Of a DNA stretch of 64,000 nucleotides, positions 46,785 to 59,701 are shown in pieces (position 1 is the first letter of the stretch; each line of letters starts with the position of its first letter). The notes under the pieces are model-generated. The model was not told the origin of the DNA, made no database searches, and saw only the letters and a program-made list of their open reading frames with translations. The stretch is from Batkoa obscura (taxonomy: Eukaryota; Entomophthoromycota; Entomophthoromycetes; Entomophthorales; Batkoaceae), in contig JASVEC010000012.1 in the NCBI GenBank assembly GCA_030770535.1, positions 124,001 through 188,000 of the forward strand, given 5' to 3'. Made by a program: the position numbers and the translations under genes.

Positions 46785-47479
46785 ACCTGTTTGTTAATTA
46801 CTCATTTTACTGCTATATATAACAAGTCAAGCTATTTTTGGTTCAAAATAGAACTCTTATGTTTTAATTTATTACTAAATTATTTATGTAAGAATTCTAA
46901 TGGCTTAGGGGATAAGTGTCATTTGTATAAAGTTGAAATCAAATGTAAGAGAATAGTTTAGAAGATTCGATTTTGAAATTCAATAAAATAAATAGCAATA
47001 ATATCCATTAATAATTTAAATGTTCATTCCAGAATAAATGAAACTAGCTCTAGATAAGTAATATGAAAGAATAGGTATTTATTTTTGTATTTTTATATAA
47101 AAAAGTATACTTGATATGTAATTTAGTTTAAACTGCTATTTTAATCAAAGTTGGTTTAAAGTCATTAAACAATAACTATGAATATTTTAATAAAATAACA
47201 TTAAAAGTGCTTAAAAATTATTTAACCTATAAAACAATACTTGATTAGTTTAGATTTACAATTGTAGTAAAAAACATTTATTAAGATAATATGACTTTGA
47301 CTGTGTTTGGGTTATATTCTTACAAATGGGTATATTATTATTCTGATTAATGGCATATAAAACATCTTTATTTAATATAAAGAGCATATGACTTTTATTT
47401 TTATAAATGTAATGAAATTTGTTTTGACATTAAAGTTATGAAATAAGACTGGTACAAAACTTTAGTCTCATTTGATCCT
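46785..47479. other. AT-rich intergenic stretch
   Basis: No feature recognised; the plus frame at 46734-46961 begins in the repeat arm and has spacer-like composition. Confidence 0.5.
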
Positions 47480-48420
47480 TTAATAACAAAATAGTACCAG
47501 CTTTACTTTCGTCGTTTACATGCTTTTTCCGCTTCATTTTACTCTTGTTTTCTCTTTGTTTGTCTAGTTTTATGTTTCTTTTCTTTATTAGACTTAGCAG
47601 TTCTTTCTCTAGATCTTATAATTTATGAAGCACAATAAGAGTGAAAAACCTTTTTCTCAGTTATCTATCCAATAGCTTGATGAAGTAGAAGAGCATTCTA
47701 TTTCATGCGTATGTATACAATATTTTTCATTTTCGGATCCATAACCATCCACACTTTCTTTCAACCTTTTGATAAAATATATTTATAAAACTTTTAGCAA
47801 AGTCTGAATATAATAAAAAACATAAACATTTTGAATACAAATACTTTACCATCTAAAAATTATTGTCAACAATGTTTTTTAGGATCGTTGTCATTGTTTA
47901 CCTATCATTATCGCCTCTAATTTTTCTAAAACAACCGTTCAAGTTAAATTATGTCTATAATATGCTTCCGAATCAATAGTTTAATCTTCGATGGTTTAAT
48001 ACATTAAAGCACAGGAAGTTATAGTAGTTTTTATAATTCACTTGAAGTTCCACTTTATAGTATAAGCCTATAAGGCTCTTGCCCTCATCATAACTATTTA
48101 AGTTTAATAAAAATATCAAGCGCAAAGGCATTAATAGGATTAATATGATATAATTTTTCAGATAGGTTACTTGATAAATTTACTACTTCCAAGGTCTACA
48201 AGATCTTGACGCTTTTCAATTGTGGTGAATTGCCCCTTTAGGTTTCTGAAGATGGCTTTGATGTTATCAGTAAAATGAATATTGTCATAATCTAAATTGT
48301 AAATATTTTGAAACTGAAGACACAACAAACCCCGTTTTATAAGATTTGAGCTTCTACCAAACCTATCTGTAGTTTCCTTTGCATCAATTTCTAACATATC
48401 GTTTGGCTGTTATTGTATCA
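47480..48420 (-). pseudogene. Unidentified decayed coding region
   Basis: Coding-like patches on the minus strand in more than one frame: one of 76 codons (48397-48167, LLCLQFQNIYNLDYDNIHF), others with YGSENEKYCIHTHEIECSS and a Lys/Arg-rich RSRERTAKSNKEKKHKTR. Stops inside the patches are mostly TAA/TAG at plausible Gln sites. Possibly an old transposon or gene relic; family not identified. Confidence 0.35.
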
Positions 48421-48588
48421 CTAAAAGTCATTTCCTTAGAGATTGTAGTAGCAAAAAATGTGATCATCAAATTATTGCCTAGAATTACTTATAATGCCGA
48501 ATTTATGTAATCGGAGCAAAAAATATCCCTATATGGTCAAAAGTTAAAATTGGCAAATTAGAGTTATTGCTTTTTTAATTTTATTCGA

Positions 48589-51500
48589 ATGAAGAAAAGA
48601 GTATTATCTGATGATGAAAGCCAAGGCTCCATCGAAAGTGAAGAAGCCCAAAAGGCATCTACTACAAATGTAATCAATTCTGAATTTCTTGATAAATTAG
48701 CTATTTATAAGTAAAAAATTGTTTTATAAATTAAAGACAATTTGACATTGTAATGAATGTATGTATTAATTTACTTTCAATAGGACAAAAAAAGAAGCAG
48801 AGGCAATGAAATAGATGAAGAACGTCCAGGAAAGATACTATCTATTACATTGAATAACTTCATGTGTCACGAACATTACCAAGTAAAACTTGGGCCCTAT
48901 GTCAATTTTATAACTGGTAGTAATGGAAGTAATATAACTCATTAACAATGGTTAAATACCAATAATAATAATAAAAATAATGCTTTAGGTGGAAAAAGTG
49001 CTATTTTGACTGCTTTAATTATATGCCTTGGTTCAAGAGTTGGCTTTACCCAAAGGGCAACTAATTTAAGAGCTTTGATTAAAGAAGGACAAAAGTAAAT
49101 TACTTACTAATATCTTGTTTTAAATTGATGTCTTTCAAGTACTGCTTTAATAACTGTAGTCATATCAAATAATGGCTCTGGGGCTTATAAACCAGAAATA
49201 TATGGGGATATAATAATAGTCGAAAGGAGAATAAGCAGAGAAGGCGTTGGTAGCGTCTACAAAATAAAAAATAGTCAAGATAAAGTAGTCAGCAATAAAA
49301 AGGAAGAACTTAGTGCCATATGCGATCATTTGAAAATTCAAGCTGATAACCCTATCATTATTTTGTCTCAAGAAAATGCCAAAAAGTTTATTGGAAATAC
49401 TACTTCAAATGATAAATATAAGGTTTTTCATTTTACTCTGTTTGATATTCAGTTATTTAATATCTAATTATTACCAGATGTTTTTAAAAGGAACGAACTT
49501 AAGCCAATTGGCAGAGGATCTTTTAATGATTACAGATGCTACCAGAACTACAGAAAAAATCATTAAAGAAAAAGTGGAAGTAGAAATATTACATAGTAGA
49601 TGATTAAATAAATAATAAATTTAATATTCTAGGAATTACCGGGCATTAAAGAAGATTTCTTGCAAGCTGAAGCCAAATATAAAAGTTTAGAAAAAGCCCA
49701 TGAACTTCATTATGGTATTAAAGAATTGAAGAAGGAAATGGCTTGGTCACAAGTTGTTGAGTTTGAAAAAGTAAGTCAATTTATATACAATTACTGCTGT
49801 TTTATTGACATTGTATAAAGAAAGAAAAGGCATTGATTACTAAAGAAGAGGAAGAAAAAAAAAGAGTAGATTTAGTTCATAACAAAATTAACCAAAGAAA
49901 AGTAGAATTAGAAGATGTACAAGATTGTTTGAAACAAATTGAAGAGGAAGCTAAAAAACATGGTGAGAAAGAAACTGAATTGACCGAGAAAAAGAATGTA
50001 GTTAGACAAAGAAGTGAACAATCAAAAGCTAGCTTTGACGATGCTGAAGTAATATTTTATTTTTATATGAAAAAAAAATATAACAATTCATTTACTTAAA
50101 TTAGAAAACTATAGAAGAAATAGTTTCAACAATAAAAAAAAATAAGCTTGAAATCGCAGATCTTAAGAATAAAATACAAGCTGAAAACGATAAGCTAAAT
50201 CATGGAGATAGGTAAATACTATAAATATATAGTAAACTATTAATATTGGCTTATGGTAGTAAGAAGAAAGAAATTGCACAGAAAATCGAAAACATAGATT
50301 CAAAATTAAAAGAATTCGAGCAAAAAATTATTGATGTAAGTGTGATTAATTTATTATTATATTATATTATAACATATATTAGAATGAGGACAAAATCAAT
50401 CATAATGAAATGGAGCATGAGGCTAAATTGAGAGAAATTGCACAAATAGAACAGAAGATAAAGGAAATCGACCCAAAATTATACCAGTATAAAGAGAATC
50501 TCCATAAATATAATTCTATCAAAGCAAATAGCTTAAGTGTGTTTGGTTCTAATATACCTGGTGTATTGGATGATATTAGCAGGGAGCGTAGATTTACAGT
50601 TAAACCTATAGGTCCGATTGGACGATATGTTAAAATTAAACATCCCAAGTGGACCAAGGTAGTTGAATCAGTTGTTGGGTCTTTTTTGGATGCTTTTATG
50701 GTTACAAATCATAATGATCATAAATTGTTAGAGAATATATTAAGTGCTAGAAGATGGTAATTATTACGAAATAATACCTATATCATTTTAATTTTTAATT
50801 TAGTCAGAATCGTATATTTGTGTCTTCATTGGATCAATTTGATTATTCAGTAGGAGAGCCAGATAGAAACTATTTAACTATATTGAGAGCACTAGAGGTG
50901 AATACATAATGGATATACAATTAATATATTAAAATGGCTAAAATTGATTTTAGTTTTCAGATGAAATTGTGAAAAGGCAGCTGATTGTTTCTAATAAAAT
51001 AGAAAAAATTATTTTAATTGAAGACCGTAAAACAGCTGATGAAGTTATGTACCGACCACCTCATAATGTTGCCTCTTGCTTTACCGTCGATGGCTTTCAA
51101 GTTGGTACCAAGTAATTCTTTTCAAGTTCAAATAAAAATTGCTCATTATTTTGTATAGAGGCGGAGGTTATCAAACAATAGCAGTAAATCTATATAATGG
51201 GCCATCAAGATTAAGTCAAGGTAATGAAGCGGCATCCCAAAAGTTGAAAGACGCAATCAACCAGTTGCAACAAGAGTTGAACGAGCAAATTAAAATATTA
51301 AAGGATTACCAGAATGAAGAAAGAGGTTTGGACAAAGCAATTAGAGAATACAAGGTAATAATTAATTTAAAATAGGGAAATAATTTACTAATTATTAGAA
51401 TAACAATATAACCATCAAAGGCAATATTCGTCAATGGAAAGTTAGGAAAGAGGATTTAGAGCAAGAGTTGGCAGTATGCTTAATTAGTTGATTGATTTCT

Positions 51501-53007
51501 AAAGTGAATTTATGCTTTTTATATAGGCAGAAGAAACAGCTAATATCGGAGTATTGCAAGAATCTCTTGAAGTAATTTGATATTTTTAAATAGAATCTAG
51601 TTAACATTAAATTTTAGGAGAGTAATAGTAGACGAGATATATTTAAAAACCAATTCAAAGCAGCAGTTGAATCGCATAGAATAGCTAAACTTGAAAAGGA
51701 TAGTTGTGCCGAAGAATTTGAAAAGGTTAGAACAGAGATTCTAGCATTCAAAAAAGGCAAACATTCAATTGAAGTAAATTGTAATTTATAAGTTTGTTGT
51801 CTTTGCTAATGTTTTTAATAGGAAAGGAAAAATAAAGAAATTGAGAATATTGAAAAAATAAAATTTAGGATTGAGCATTACAATGCAAAGTTGAATGAAC
51901 TCAATACTAATCTAGATCGCATCCAAGTCGACCGTAATAATAATCAAGAAGAGTTGGAGGTAGGCTTTTATTAATAATAATATATGATTATTTAGTGTTC
52001 AAATCCTATAATAAAATAGAAAAGAATGAAAACGGCCTTGATTTATTGCCCACAAAGAGTAAAAGTAACACAAACCCCAGAGGTTTTAGACAAAGAAATT
52101 CAAAAACTTGAGCAACAATTGGAAAGGGCGCAGAATGTGTAATTGAATATTTATTTGTTAAAGACCATAAAATAATATATTTAATTAGTGTTGGTAAAAG
52201 CTTACAAGAATGTCTTACTGAATATGAAGATAAGAAACTTCGATACAAAAAAGCAAAAAGCGAAACAAACAGTATGCAGAATTTTATTGAGGTAAAAATG
52301 TTAAAGTTAAAGTTAAAGAAAGAGATAATTTATGTTTTATTAAACAGGAACTTCATAATGCATTGCAAGTACGTAGAGATAAATGGGAATTTTTTAGGCA
52401 ATCAATCAGTAAAAGAATACGCTCTTTATTTGTATATCAACTTTCCCATCGTGGGTTTTCTGGAAAATTAGAAATTGACCATGCTAACGAAAAATTAATT
52501 CCACATGTATTAATATTATTGTTGTTATTGACTTATCATACTAATAATTCTTAGGTTCAAGTTAATAAAGGTGATCGAGCAGCTTTGACTTCTAGTAATG
52601 ATCCTAAATCCTTATCTGGTGGTGAGAAATCATATTCTACCATCTGCTTATTACTTTCCTTTTGGGAAGCTATTGAATGCCCTATTAGATGGTATTTAAT
52701 CTTATAAATAGTTAACTCATCGATTTACTTGTTTACTTAGCTTGGATGAATTCGATGTGTTTATGGATGACGCTAATAGGAAAATTTCAGCCGAATTACT
52801 CATCAATTCAGCTAGAATGTCCAAAGGAGTACAGCATATTTTGATTACCCCTCAATCTATTAAGTAAATTTCATTCAATTATTTAAAAACTTAAATTAAT
52901 TTTCTAGTGATATTGTATATATGGCGGGTCCGGATACTAAGTTTATTAGGCTCAACGAACCCGATAGGGACCCTAAACAAACAACTCTTAAACCAGTAAG
53001 ATATTAA
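48589..53007 (+). CDS. SMC6: SMC6, Smc5/6 complex ATPase
   Basis: Many short exons; first four 48589-48710, 48795-48928, 48989-49094, 49140-49422; roughly 1,100 residues. SMC6 forms the Smc5/6 complex that controls recombination and chromosome segregation. N-terminal head: ILSITLNNFMCHEHYQVKL, TGSNGSGKSAILTALI (Walker A split by an intron), IKEGQNTALITVVISNNGSG, NPIIILSQENAKKFIG, MFLKGTNLSQLAED. Coiled coil from about 49.6 kb, hinge at ~50.5-51.1 kb (FGSNIPGVLDDI, VGSFLDAFMVTNH, GGGYQTIAVN), returning coil, then signature LSGGEKSYSTICLLLSFWEA and Walker B CLDEFDVFMDDANRK, ending ILITPQSINDI. FMCH and the MFLKGTNL block distinguish it from SMC5 and RAD50. The second exon needs an AAAG acceptor. 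Confidence 0.95.
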
Positions 53008-53192
53008 ACATAATATGCTATTACTTTTACAATAAATTGTATCTTATCTAAATATGGTTTTGAAAAGTTATTTTAAATTATATCGTTGTACTTTTACAAA
53101 GTTTGAAATAGCTTATTACAAATAAATTTCGAGTTTTTATTATAATTAAAATTGAGATGAATTAAAAATTAAAAGGAGAGAAAAATTGATTA

Positions 53193-54122
53193 TCATTTCA
53201 GTCTAGCAAAAGTTTCGATCCCAATACCAAAGAAAACGAGACCGACAGCGCACCAACGGTCAAACGTGAGAGTATGGTTATACAAAAAGAGGGATAACAA
53301 TAAAGTAAAAAGTTTTCTAGTGACTGTTACAGTGACCAAAACCAAAGATCCATAATTTTCCAAAGTATAAAAGATGAAGCATTGGCCCAATGAACCACAT
53401 AAAGAAAATAATAAAATGTCTTTCCAAACCTGTGAATTTCTTGAACAAAAGCTCAAAGCTTGACTAAGTTCTGGATTATATGGATTTATCAACCAAAAAA
53501 ACATCAAACCAGCCGAAAACAATTGCATATAAAACATCATTTGTTGGGAGGTGAGTTTATGTTTAATAAATATCTGATCCTGTGTTGAGTTGGTCACTCC
53601 ATCCATCAATAAGTTCATAAACACTAAAAATAAACCATAAACCGAAGAGCTTACCACTTTAGAACTTTTCTTATTGGGTTCTAGATACATGAACAAAGCT
53701 ACCCCCAAGGTGACAAAAAATACAGTTAAATACTTGTATAGTGGGAACTTACGTCTATATAATATCACGTTTAATAACAAGACTGGTACCAACTTACACG
53801 ACTTTCCTAGTACCAAAGTGGGATAATCAATGTGCTTCAATGAAGCATAGCCAAAAGGAGAAGCTAGGGCATTGGTCACAGCAGCTTGGGCCACCTTGGC
53901 TAATAACTCTCTACTTGGTGTACCAATACTCCTCTTTGTCAACTTAATATAAGTAAATGCCACCAGACATGCGATAGTAGCTTGAATAAAATTTAAAAAG
54001 ATAAAATAGTTAAATTTTTCATTTAGCAAACCATAAGTTGTTGTTGATACCCTCTCTTGTAATACTCCCCATGTTAAAAAACAGCCATAAATACCACCAA
54101 TACAAAATAATAGATCCAACAT
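53193..54122 (-). CDS. HUT1: UDP-galactose/ER nucleotide-sugar transporter, Hut1/SLC35B1 type
   Basis: 309 residues, intronless. Ten or so hydrophobic segments, beginning MLDLLFCIGGIYGCFLTWGV, with QERVSTTTYG after the first. Signatures include SFGYASLKHIDYPT-like (here ASPFGYASLKHIDYPTLVLG), KLVPVLLLNVILYRRKF, SVYGLFLVFMNLLMDGVTNS and QDQIF. Members sit in the ER membrane and exchange nucleotides or nucleotide sugars; yeast Hut1 has been linked to ER folding. Divergent from the PDI gene at 54690, with 567 bp between the starts. Confidence 0.93.
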   Translation of the reverse strand: MLDLLFCIGGIYGCFLTWGVLQERVSTTTYGLLNEKFNYFIFLNFIQATIACLVAFTYIKLTKRSIGTPSRELLAKVAQAAVTNALASPFGYASLKHIDYPTLVLGKSCKLVPVLLLNVILYRRKFPLYKYLTVFFVTLGVALFMYLEPNKKSSKVVSSSVYGLFLVFMNLLMDGVTNSTQDQIFIKHKLTSQQMMFYMQLFSAGLMFFWLINPYNPELSQALSFCSRNSQVWKDILLFSLCGSLGQCFIFYTLENYGSLVLVTVTVTRKLFTLLLSLFLYNHTLTFDRWCAVGLVFFGIGIETFARLK

Positions 54123-54689
54123 TTGAGTTGTTTGTTGATGAAATTTCGATTTTTATTATCTATGTAAATTAAACTTCTAGATTTACTCCAATCATATTCT
54201 TACAACTTTATTACGATGAGATGGACAAGCTTAATTGGCCGATACTAATTTGGGCAATGACCTGTTCATTGTAATTAAACCAATCAATAGTGCCAGCTAA
54301 GCTTGGTAGCTTAAATAATAGATTATTAGCACAAAAAAAAGTAAAATAATTAATGACTAATATACATATTACTAATAGTGTGGGTAATAAATTTCATGCT
54401 TGAAAAGGAACTTACAGTAAAGTAGCTACAGTTATAAATGGCTATAGTACATCAAGGGGCGTCCTCGTGAATATATATGTAGCTTATCCTATAGCAAATA
54501 AGCTTAACTATTTACATCATAAGAGCTTAATACTCCCTGAAAGTCTTTATTCTTAGCCAATAAAAAGGCTCCTCGTTTAGAGTCGAATATCAGCGAATAA
54601 AAGGATACCAAGTAAAATAAAAAGTATATAAAAAAAGCAAAAAGCAAAAATTTGATAACCATTCTTTTCATTCACCCGTCATATCTATA
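54123..54689. promoter_or_regulatory. Shared promoter region between HUT1 and PDI
   Basis: A 567-bp divergent spacer. TATATAAAA at 54625-54633 lies 57 bp upstream of the PDI start. At 54557-54575 CCAAT is followed by nine bases and CCTCG, one mismatch from the animal ER-stress element CCAAT-N9-CCACG. The spacing is exact, but a single match in AT-rich DNA could be chance. Confidence 0.45.
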
Positions 54690-56439
54690 ATGAAATTTTT
54701 AAATCAAATTGCTTATACCTTGCTTTTCGCTGCTGGTTTCCGTGGTGAAGAAGCTAAGGTTTCTGATGTATTAGACCTTAACAAGGAAAACTATGCTAGT
54801 ACCCTTAAGGCTGAAAAACTCATCTTAGTTGAATATTTCGCCCCATGGTGTGGTCACTGCAAAGCTCTTGGTAAGTTTTATTTTTTGTTTAAATTGGGAT
54901 TGGTTTAACGCAACTTTAGCTCCTGAATACGAGCTTGCTGCTACTGCCCTTAAAGAACATAACATCAAAATCGCTAAGGTTGATTGTACCGTTGAACAAG
55001 ATATCTGCCAAGAAGAAGGTATCCAAGGTTACCCATCCCTCAAAGTTTTCTCGTAATTTTTACTATGTTATTTATTTTTGATTTAAACTAACCTTTTTAA
55101 TAGTGATGGTAATGCTTCCAGCTATGGTGGTCAACGTAAGAGTGATGCTATCATTAGCTTCATGAAGAAGTAGGTTTACAACTGCCTTTAGTTAATGCAT
55201 AATTAACATCTTTTTAGACAAGCCCTTCCAGCTGTTTCTGAACTCAAAGCTGATGAACTTGAAAAATTCTCCACTTCCGATAGAGTAGTACTTATTGGTT
55301 TTGTTGAAGAAGGTAGCAAAGAACGTAAAGTTCTTGATGAACTTGCCAATAAACACCGTAATGATTTCCTCTTTGGTGCTATCTCAGATAAAAAGGTAGC
55401 CAAGAAAGAAGGTGCTTCTAAGAATGGATTCGTCCTTTATAAACAATTCGATGAAGGTAAAAACGTTTATGATGGTAAAGTTAACGAAGAAGACCTCCTT
55501 GAATTCATCAAAACTAACTCTATCCCTCTCATTGACGAAATTGGTCCTTCCAACTTTGCTACTTATATGGATTCTAAGAAGCCAATTGCCTACATCTTTG
55601 TTGACAAAGTAGAAGACCGTGAAACTTATGATAAAGACCTCAAAGACCTTGCTAAAGAAACCAAAGGCAAAATCAACTTTGTTTTCCTTAATGCTACCCT
55701 CTATGGACGTCATGCTGAATCTATTAACCTTAAAGAAGAATTCCCAGCTTTCGGTATTCAACAAATTGACCCAGCTGGTAAATTCCCACTTGATGGTGTT
55801 AAAGAACTCAATGCCAAAGCTATTACCAAATTCGTTAAAGAATTTTTAGCCGGTGACTTAAAACCATCTATTAAATCTGCTGCTGCCCCAGAAAAGAACG
55901 ATGGACCTGTCAAGGTTATTGTTTCTGATGAATTTGATCAAATTGTTAATGAAGCTGATAAGGATGTCTTAGTTGAATTCTATGCTCCATGGTGTGGACA
56001 CTGCAAGAAGCTTGGTAAGTTTATTTATTTTAAATTCCAGGATTATTAGGACTTATATTAATTTATAGAACCAATTTACAAGGAACTTGGTGAAGCTTAT
56101 GCTGATAAAAAGAACATTGTTATTGCTAAGATGGATGTTATTGATAATGATCTTCCATATGGTGCTAAATTTGAAGTCAATGGCTTCCCAACAATCAAAC
56201 TTTTCAAAGCTGGTAAAGATAAGGAAATTGTTGAATATGAAGGTGATCGTACCCTTGAAGATTTAGCTAAATTCCTTGCTGAAAATGCTGTGTAAGTTTT
56301 TTTGTTATTTTATCTACGTATTTCTTTATTAATTTATTTTATTAGCAATGATGCTAAGGTTGAACTCAAAAAATCTGAAGAATCACCTGAAGAAGACTCA
56401 AGTGAAAAGGCTGAAGAAGAAGAAAAGGATGAGTTATAA
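54690..56439 (+). CDS. PDI1: Protein disulfide isomerase, ER-retained
   Basis: Six exons (54690-54870, 54920-55052, 55104-55169, 55218-56014, 56069-56291, 56346-56439), 497 residues. It forms and reshuffles disulfides in the ER lumen. Order: signal peptide ([17 protein letters not shown]), domain a with [13 protein letters not shown] at about 50, two redox-inactive b domains, domain a' with [13 protein letters not shown] at about 385, an acidic tail ([17 protein letters not shown]) and the ER-retention end KDEL. Both CGHC sites and both Gly-Tyr/Phe-Pro turns ([16 protein letters not shown]) are present. Introns lie just after each CGHC motif, reflecting the a/a' duplication. Codon use is richer in C-ending codons than in neighbours, fitting high expression. 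Confidence 0.98.
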
Positions 56440-57968
56440 GCTTAATTATCTTTAATTTTAAATAAAATAAATGTTCAAATTAAAGATTATTTTTTATTGT
56501 CTTTAAATATAAACTAAGAGTTGTTATATTGGTGTTAATGATTGTTAGTAATTGTTATAATTGAAAGTTAAGTTTAATTGAAAGTTAAGTTTAATTGAAT
56601 GGTTTATTAAAAGAGATGGTTGATAAAAGTAGTAAAGGTTGGAAATTACAGCTTACTTAATTTTAAGTGATTGGTTAAAATTATAAAAATCAAAGATTTA
56701 AAAAAAAATTTAACCTTGAACTTAAAAGGATAAGTATCTTTATTTGGAAATAATAAGAGCAAACAAGTTAGCAGGCCAACTGACTAAAAGGTCAATGCCT
56801 TTGGAATTGGATTATAGTTGTTTTATGGATAGGTAAGTATTGTTGGGCCAAACTATTAAATAAAAATTAAAATCATATTATTGTATTATTTATTATAATC
56901 TCTGCTTTTAAAAAAGTTTTAATTTTATTTATTTTATTATTAATAAACTTTAATATTAGACTATAATATTATATTTATATTTAATAAACTCTTAAAACAA
57001 TATGAAATTAAAATTTTATTATATTAAATGACTAAAATATAGTAAAATACACAAATGATTCAATAATTGCCTAAAAATTATACTGTTTTAATTTGATATT
57101 TTAATTTGATATTTTAATTTTAAAAACATATATAAAAGTTTTATTTGCATTATAAAGCTTTCTCAATTTTTTAGAAAGCTTATTAGCTAATTTATAGCAG
57201 ATACCAGGTTTAGTCTTTTTTTGTATTTTTGCAAATTTTATTAAATACAGTTGATTATAAAAAAAAATTTAGTAATTAAAATTAATTTGTAAATAAAAAA
57301 ATAGTATATAAAAATGTGTTTTTTTATTTATAAATTTTACTAATAAATTCTTTGCTTAAACAGTGTGAAAAATTAAAAAAATGTTAAAGCTAAAAAAAAA
57401 CATTATTATATAATAAAATTTTAAAAAAAATATAATAAAAAGTTTTTTTTATATTTCATATTTTGTGTCAAAGTGTTATATACGAAAAACATGCTATCAG
57501 TTATAATTTTTTATTATAGCTACTAAGTGTAAGTATCAAAATATAAAAATAATGTTTTTTGCATTAAATTTTTTTTTTAAATTAATTATATAAATTTATA
57601 AATATATTTAATTTTAATGATAAAATTACCTAAATTAAATTAATAAAATAATATTTTGCAATATGAATATTATTATTATATAATATAAGCTTTATTATTT
57701 ATTTATTTATTTAAAATTTATTAATAACATAAAAAAAGTTACATTATAGGATCAGTTATACCTTTTATTATGTATCTGTATTAAACTTGTAATTTAAAAA
57801 ATCAAATTGTTTAAAAAAATTTTACTCCAACATTTAAATCATTATCAGTAAACTCTTTAATTGGTAGCCTTTTGCAGCTACTTTTTGCAACTTTATTGAT
57901 GTGTTAAATTTCAATAAGTTCCTAAATATTGATATTTTATTTTTTACATAAAATTTAAGAAATTCAAT
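56440..57968. other. AT-rich intergenic stretch
   Basis: A duplicated 18-bp word near 56565-56598, a worn GGGGATG element (57312-57405), otherwise nothing. Confidence 0.55.
57312..57405 (+). mobile_element. Worn GGGGATG element
   Basis: AAATGTGTTTTTTTATTTA left, then TTTTACTAATAAATTCTTTGC and AAAAAAAACATTATTA right follow the family order with many changes. Confidence 0.5.
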
Positions 57969-58784
57969 ATGAATCCTGAAGACATTGATGATATGGATTT
58001 CCCTTTGCCAGGGGCAGTTGCCGTGGATGATTTTAGTAATGTTGGACCTAAGAAAATGATTTATTCTGAAGATGAACAAAAGTTTAAAGAGTAAGTTAAA
58101 ATTTGTTTTTGTTTCTATTAATTACTTTGTATCTACTTTTTAAAAAAAAGAGGGATTAATAGTTGATGATTCTTTTTTTTTTGATAAAGAGTATTTAGAA
58201 AAGAATTCAATAATACCTTTTTTTATCTTAGTTGGACCGTTATCTATCCAATTTATTTTGATAAGGCACGAAAATTTGGAAGTGGTGGTAGAAGAGTTAA
58301 TAAGGAATTAGCTATTGATAAACCAAATGTTTTACACTTACTTTATGTAACACATAACTTGGGATTAAAAACAACGTTTGAAGTAAGAAAGATTTTTATT
58401 GCTCTAAATATCAAACTTTTTTTGAATCTAAAGAAAGATATATTAAGTATGAATAACATTGATTTTATATCAAATAGGTATTAAAACGTCATCCTAAAGA
58501 TTTTGATAATTATGGTCGTATTCGAGTAAATTTATTATTGGATAATGGGTTTTATTGTTTTGATGATATTACTTCAAGTAAGGAATTTTATATATATATT
58601 AATTCATTTGTTTAATTTTAATTTTAATTTTAATTTATTATTGTTACTAGAAAAACAACTATTATTAAAGATAGCTGAATTACTTCCAAATGCTAAAGAT
58701 ACTGTTGATGAAGTGGATACTTTTGATCCTAAAATGTTAGTTGAAAAAGCTAATCAATTGATTGCTAATATTGGAAGGTTTTAA
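57969..58784 (+). CDS. SEC65: SRP19/Sec65, signal recognition particle subunit
   Basis: Four exons (57969-58090, 58232-58382, 58478-58577, 58651-58784), 168 residues. It binds SRP RNA and helps load SRP54 for targeting to the ER. The SRP19 fold is plain: WTVIYPIYFDKARKFGSGGR, RRVNKELAIDKPNVLHL, LGLKTTFEVLKRHPKDFDNY and GRIRVNLL. An acidic N-terminus of ~40 residues (MNPEDIDDMDFPLP) precedes it, as in fungal Sec65. The C-terminus adds a short helical extension (KQLLLKIAELLPNAKD). Start chosen as the first ATG in frame after an upstream AT-rich leader. Confidence 0.95.
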
Positions 58785-58869
58785 AATAAAAAATAAAAAT
58801 AAAAATAAAAATGAAGAATGATAACTTAATATTAACTAATAAAATAAGACTATTATGATATTTTTTATT

Positions 58870-59535
58870 TTAAATTAACCCTGATTGAGTCAAATATTTA
58901 ATTAAATTTGATGAAAATAAATGATTATTAAAAGACCAAGAATGACCTTTTACTTTATCTTCTATTTCATTATTTATCTCTTTTCCTTCTTCTTCTTCTT
59001 CATCGTTAAGATTAATATTTTCCATAGCACTGGTATTTGTTGTTATTGATAATGGATTTTTTAATATATTATTAATATAGATGGACTCAAATATATATTT
59101 TAATGTATCTTTTTGATTTTTACAATTAATATCAGAATTTAATACAAATCTTAAACCTGATAAAGTTTCAAAATAATGTAATTTATACGAGTCAGTACTA
59201 AAGGTAAAGAAACCATCTCTAAATTTAAAAAAATTAACAATAAAAAATTATAAACATAAAACTTACTCTAATTTCTCAGATAATTTTAAAATGAAATTTT
59301 TTAGTGAAAAAATAGTACCATATAATAATTTATTTTTTTCAATAAATTCAGCTTCATTAAAATTCATATTATAATATTCCATATCATACCCTTGTTTATA
59401 ATCCGGCCAAATAAAATAATCAATTGTATTTCCTGGTTTTAAACCTCCTGTTTGAGTAAAATTGATTCGATTTTGAAATTCAATATAATAAACGCACTCA
59501 CATTCTCGATTGAATATATAAAAATTATATAACAT
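58870..59535 (-). CDS. BET5: TRAPP subunit Bet5/TRAPPC1
   Basis: Two exons (59535-59267, 59218-58870), 205 residues. Core subunit of the TRAPP tether, the Rab1/Ypt1 exchange factor in ER-Golgi traffic. Longin-like fold: MLYNFYIFNRECECVYYIEF, then LLYGTIFSLKNFILKLSEKL, FFTFSTDSYKLHYFETLSGLRF, and INNILKNPLS. An acidic insert (NLNDEEEEGKEINNEIEDK) before the last helix (FSSNLIKYLTQ) makes it longer than human TRAPPC1 (145 residues). Tail-to-tail with SEC65, 85 bp apart. Confidence 0.93.
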
Positions 59536-59701
59536 TTTAATTGAAGATTAGGTTGAGTTATGGAAAAAAATAAAAAAATTTAATAAAAATATTAAAATGT
59601 TGATTACTTAGAAAATAGATATATATATAATTTTTTATTGGTTCAATTAACTATTTCTAACCAATAGAAACCAACCACTTAATACAATGAACTCCTCTAC
59701 C

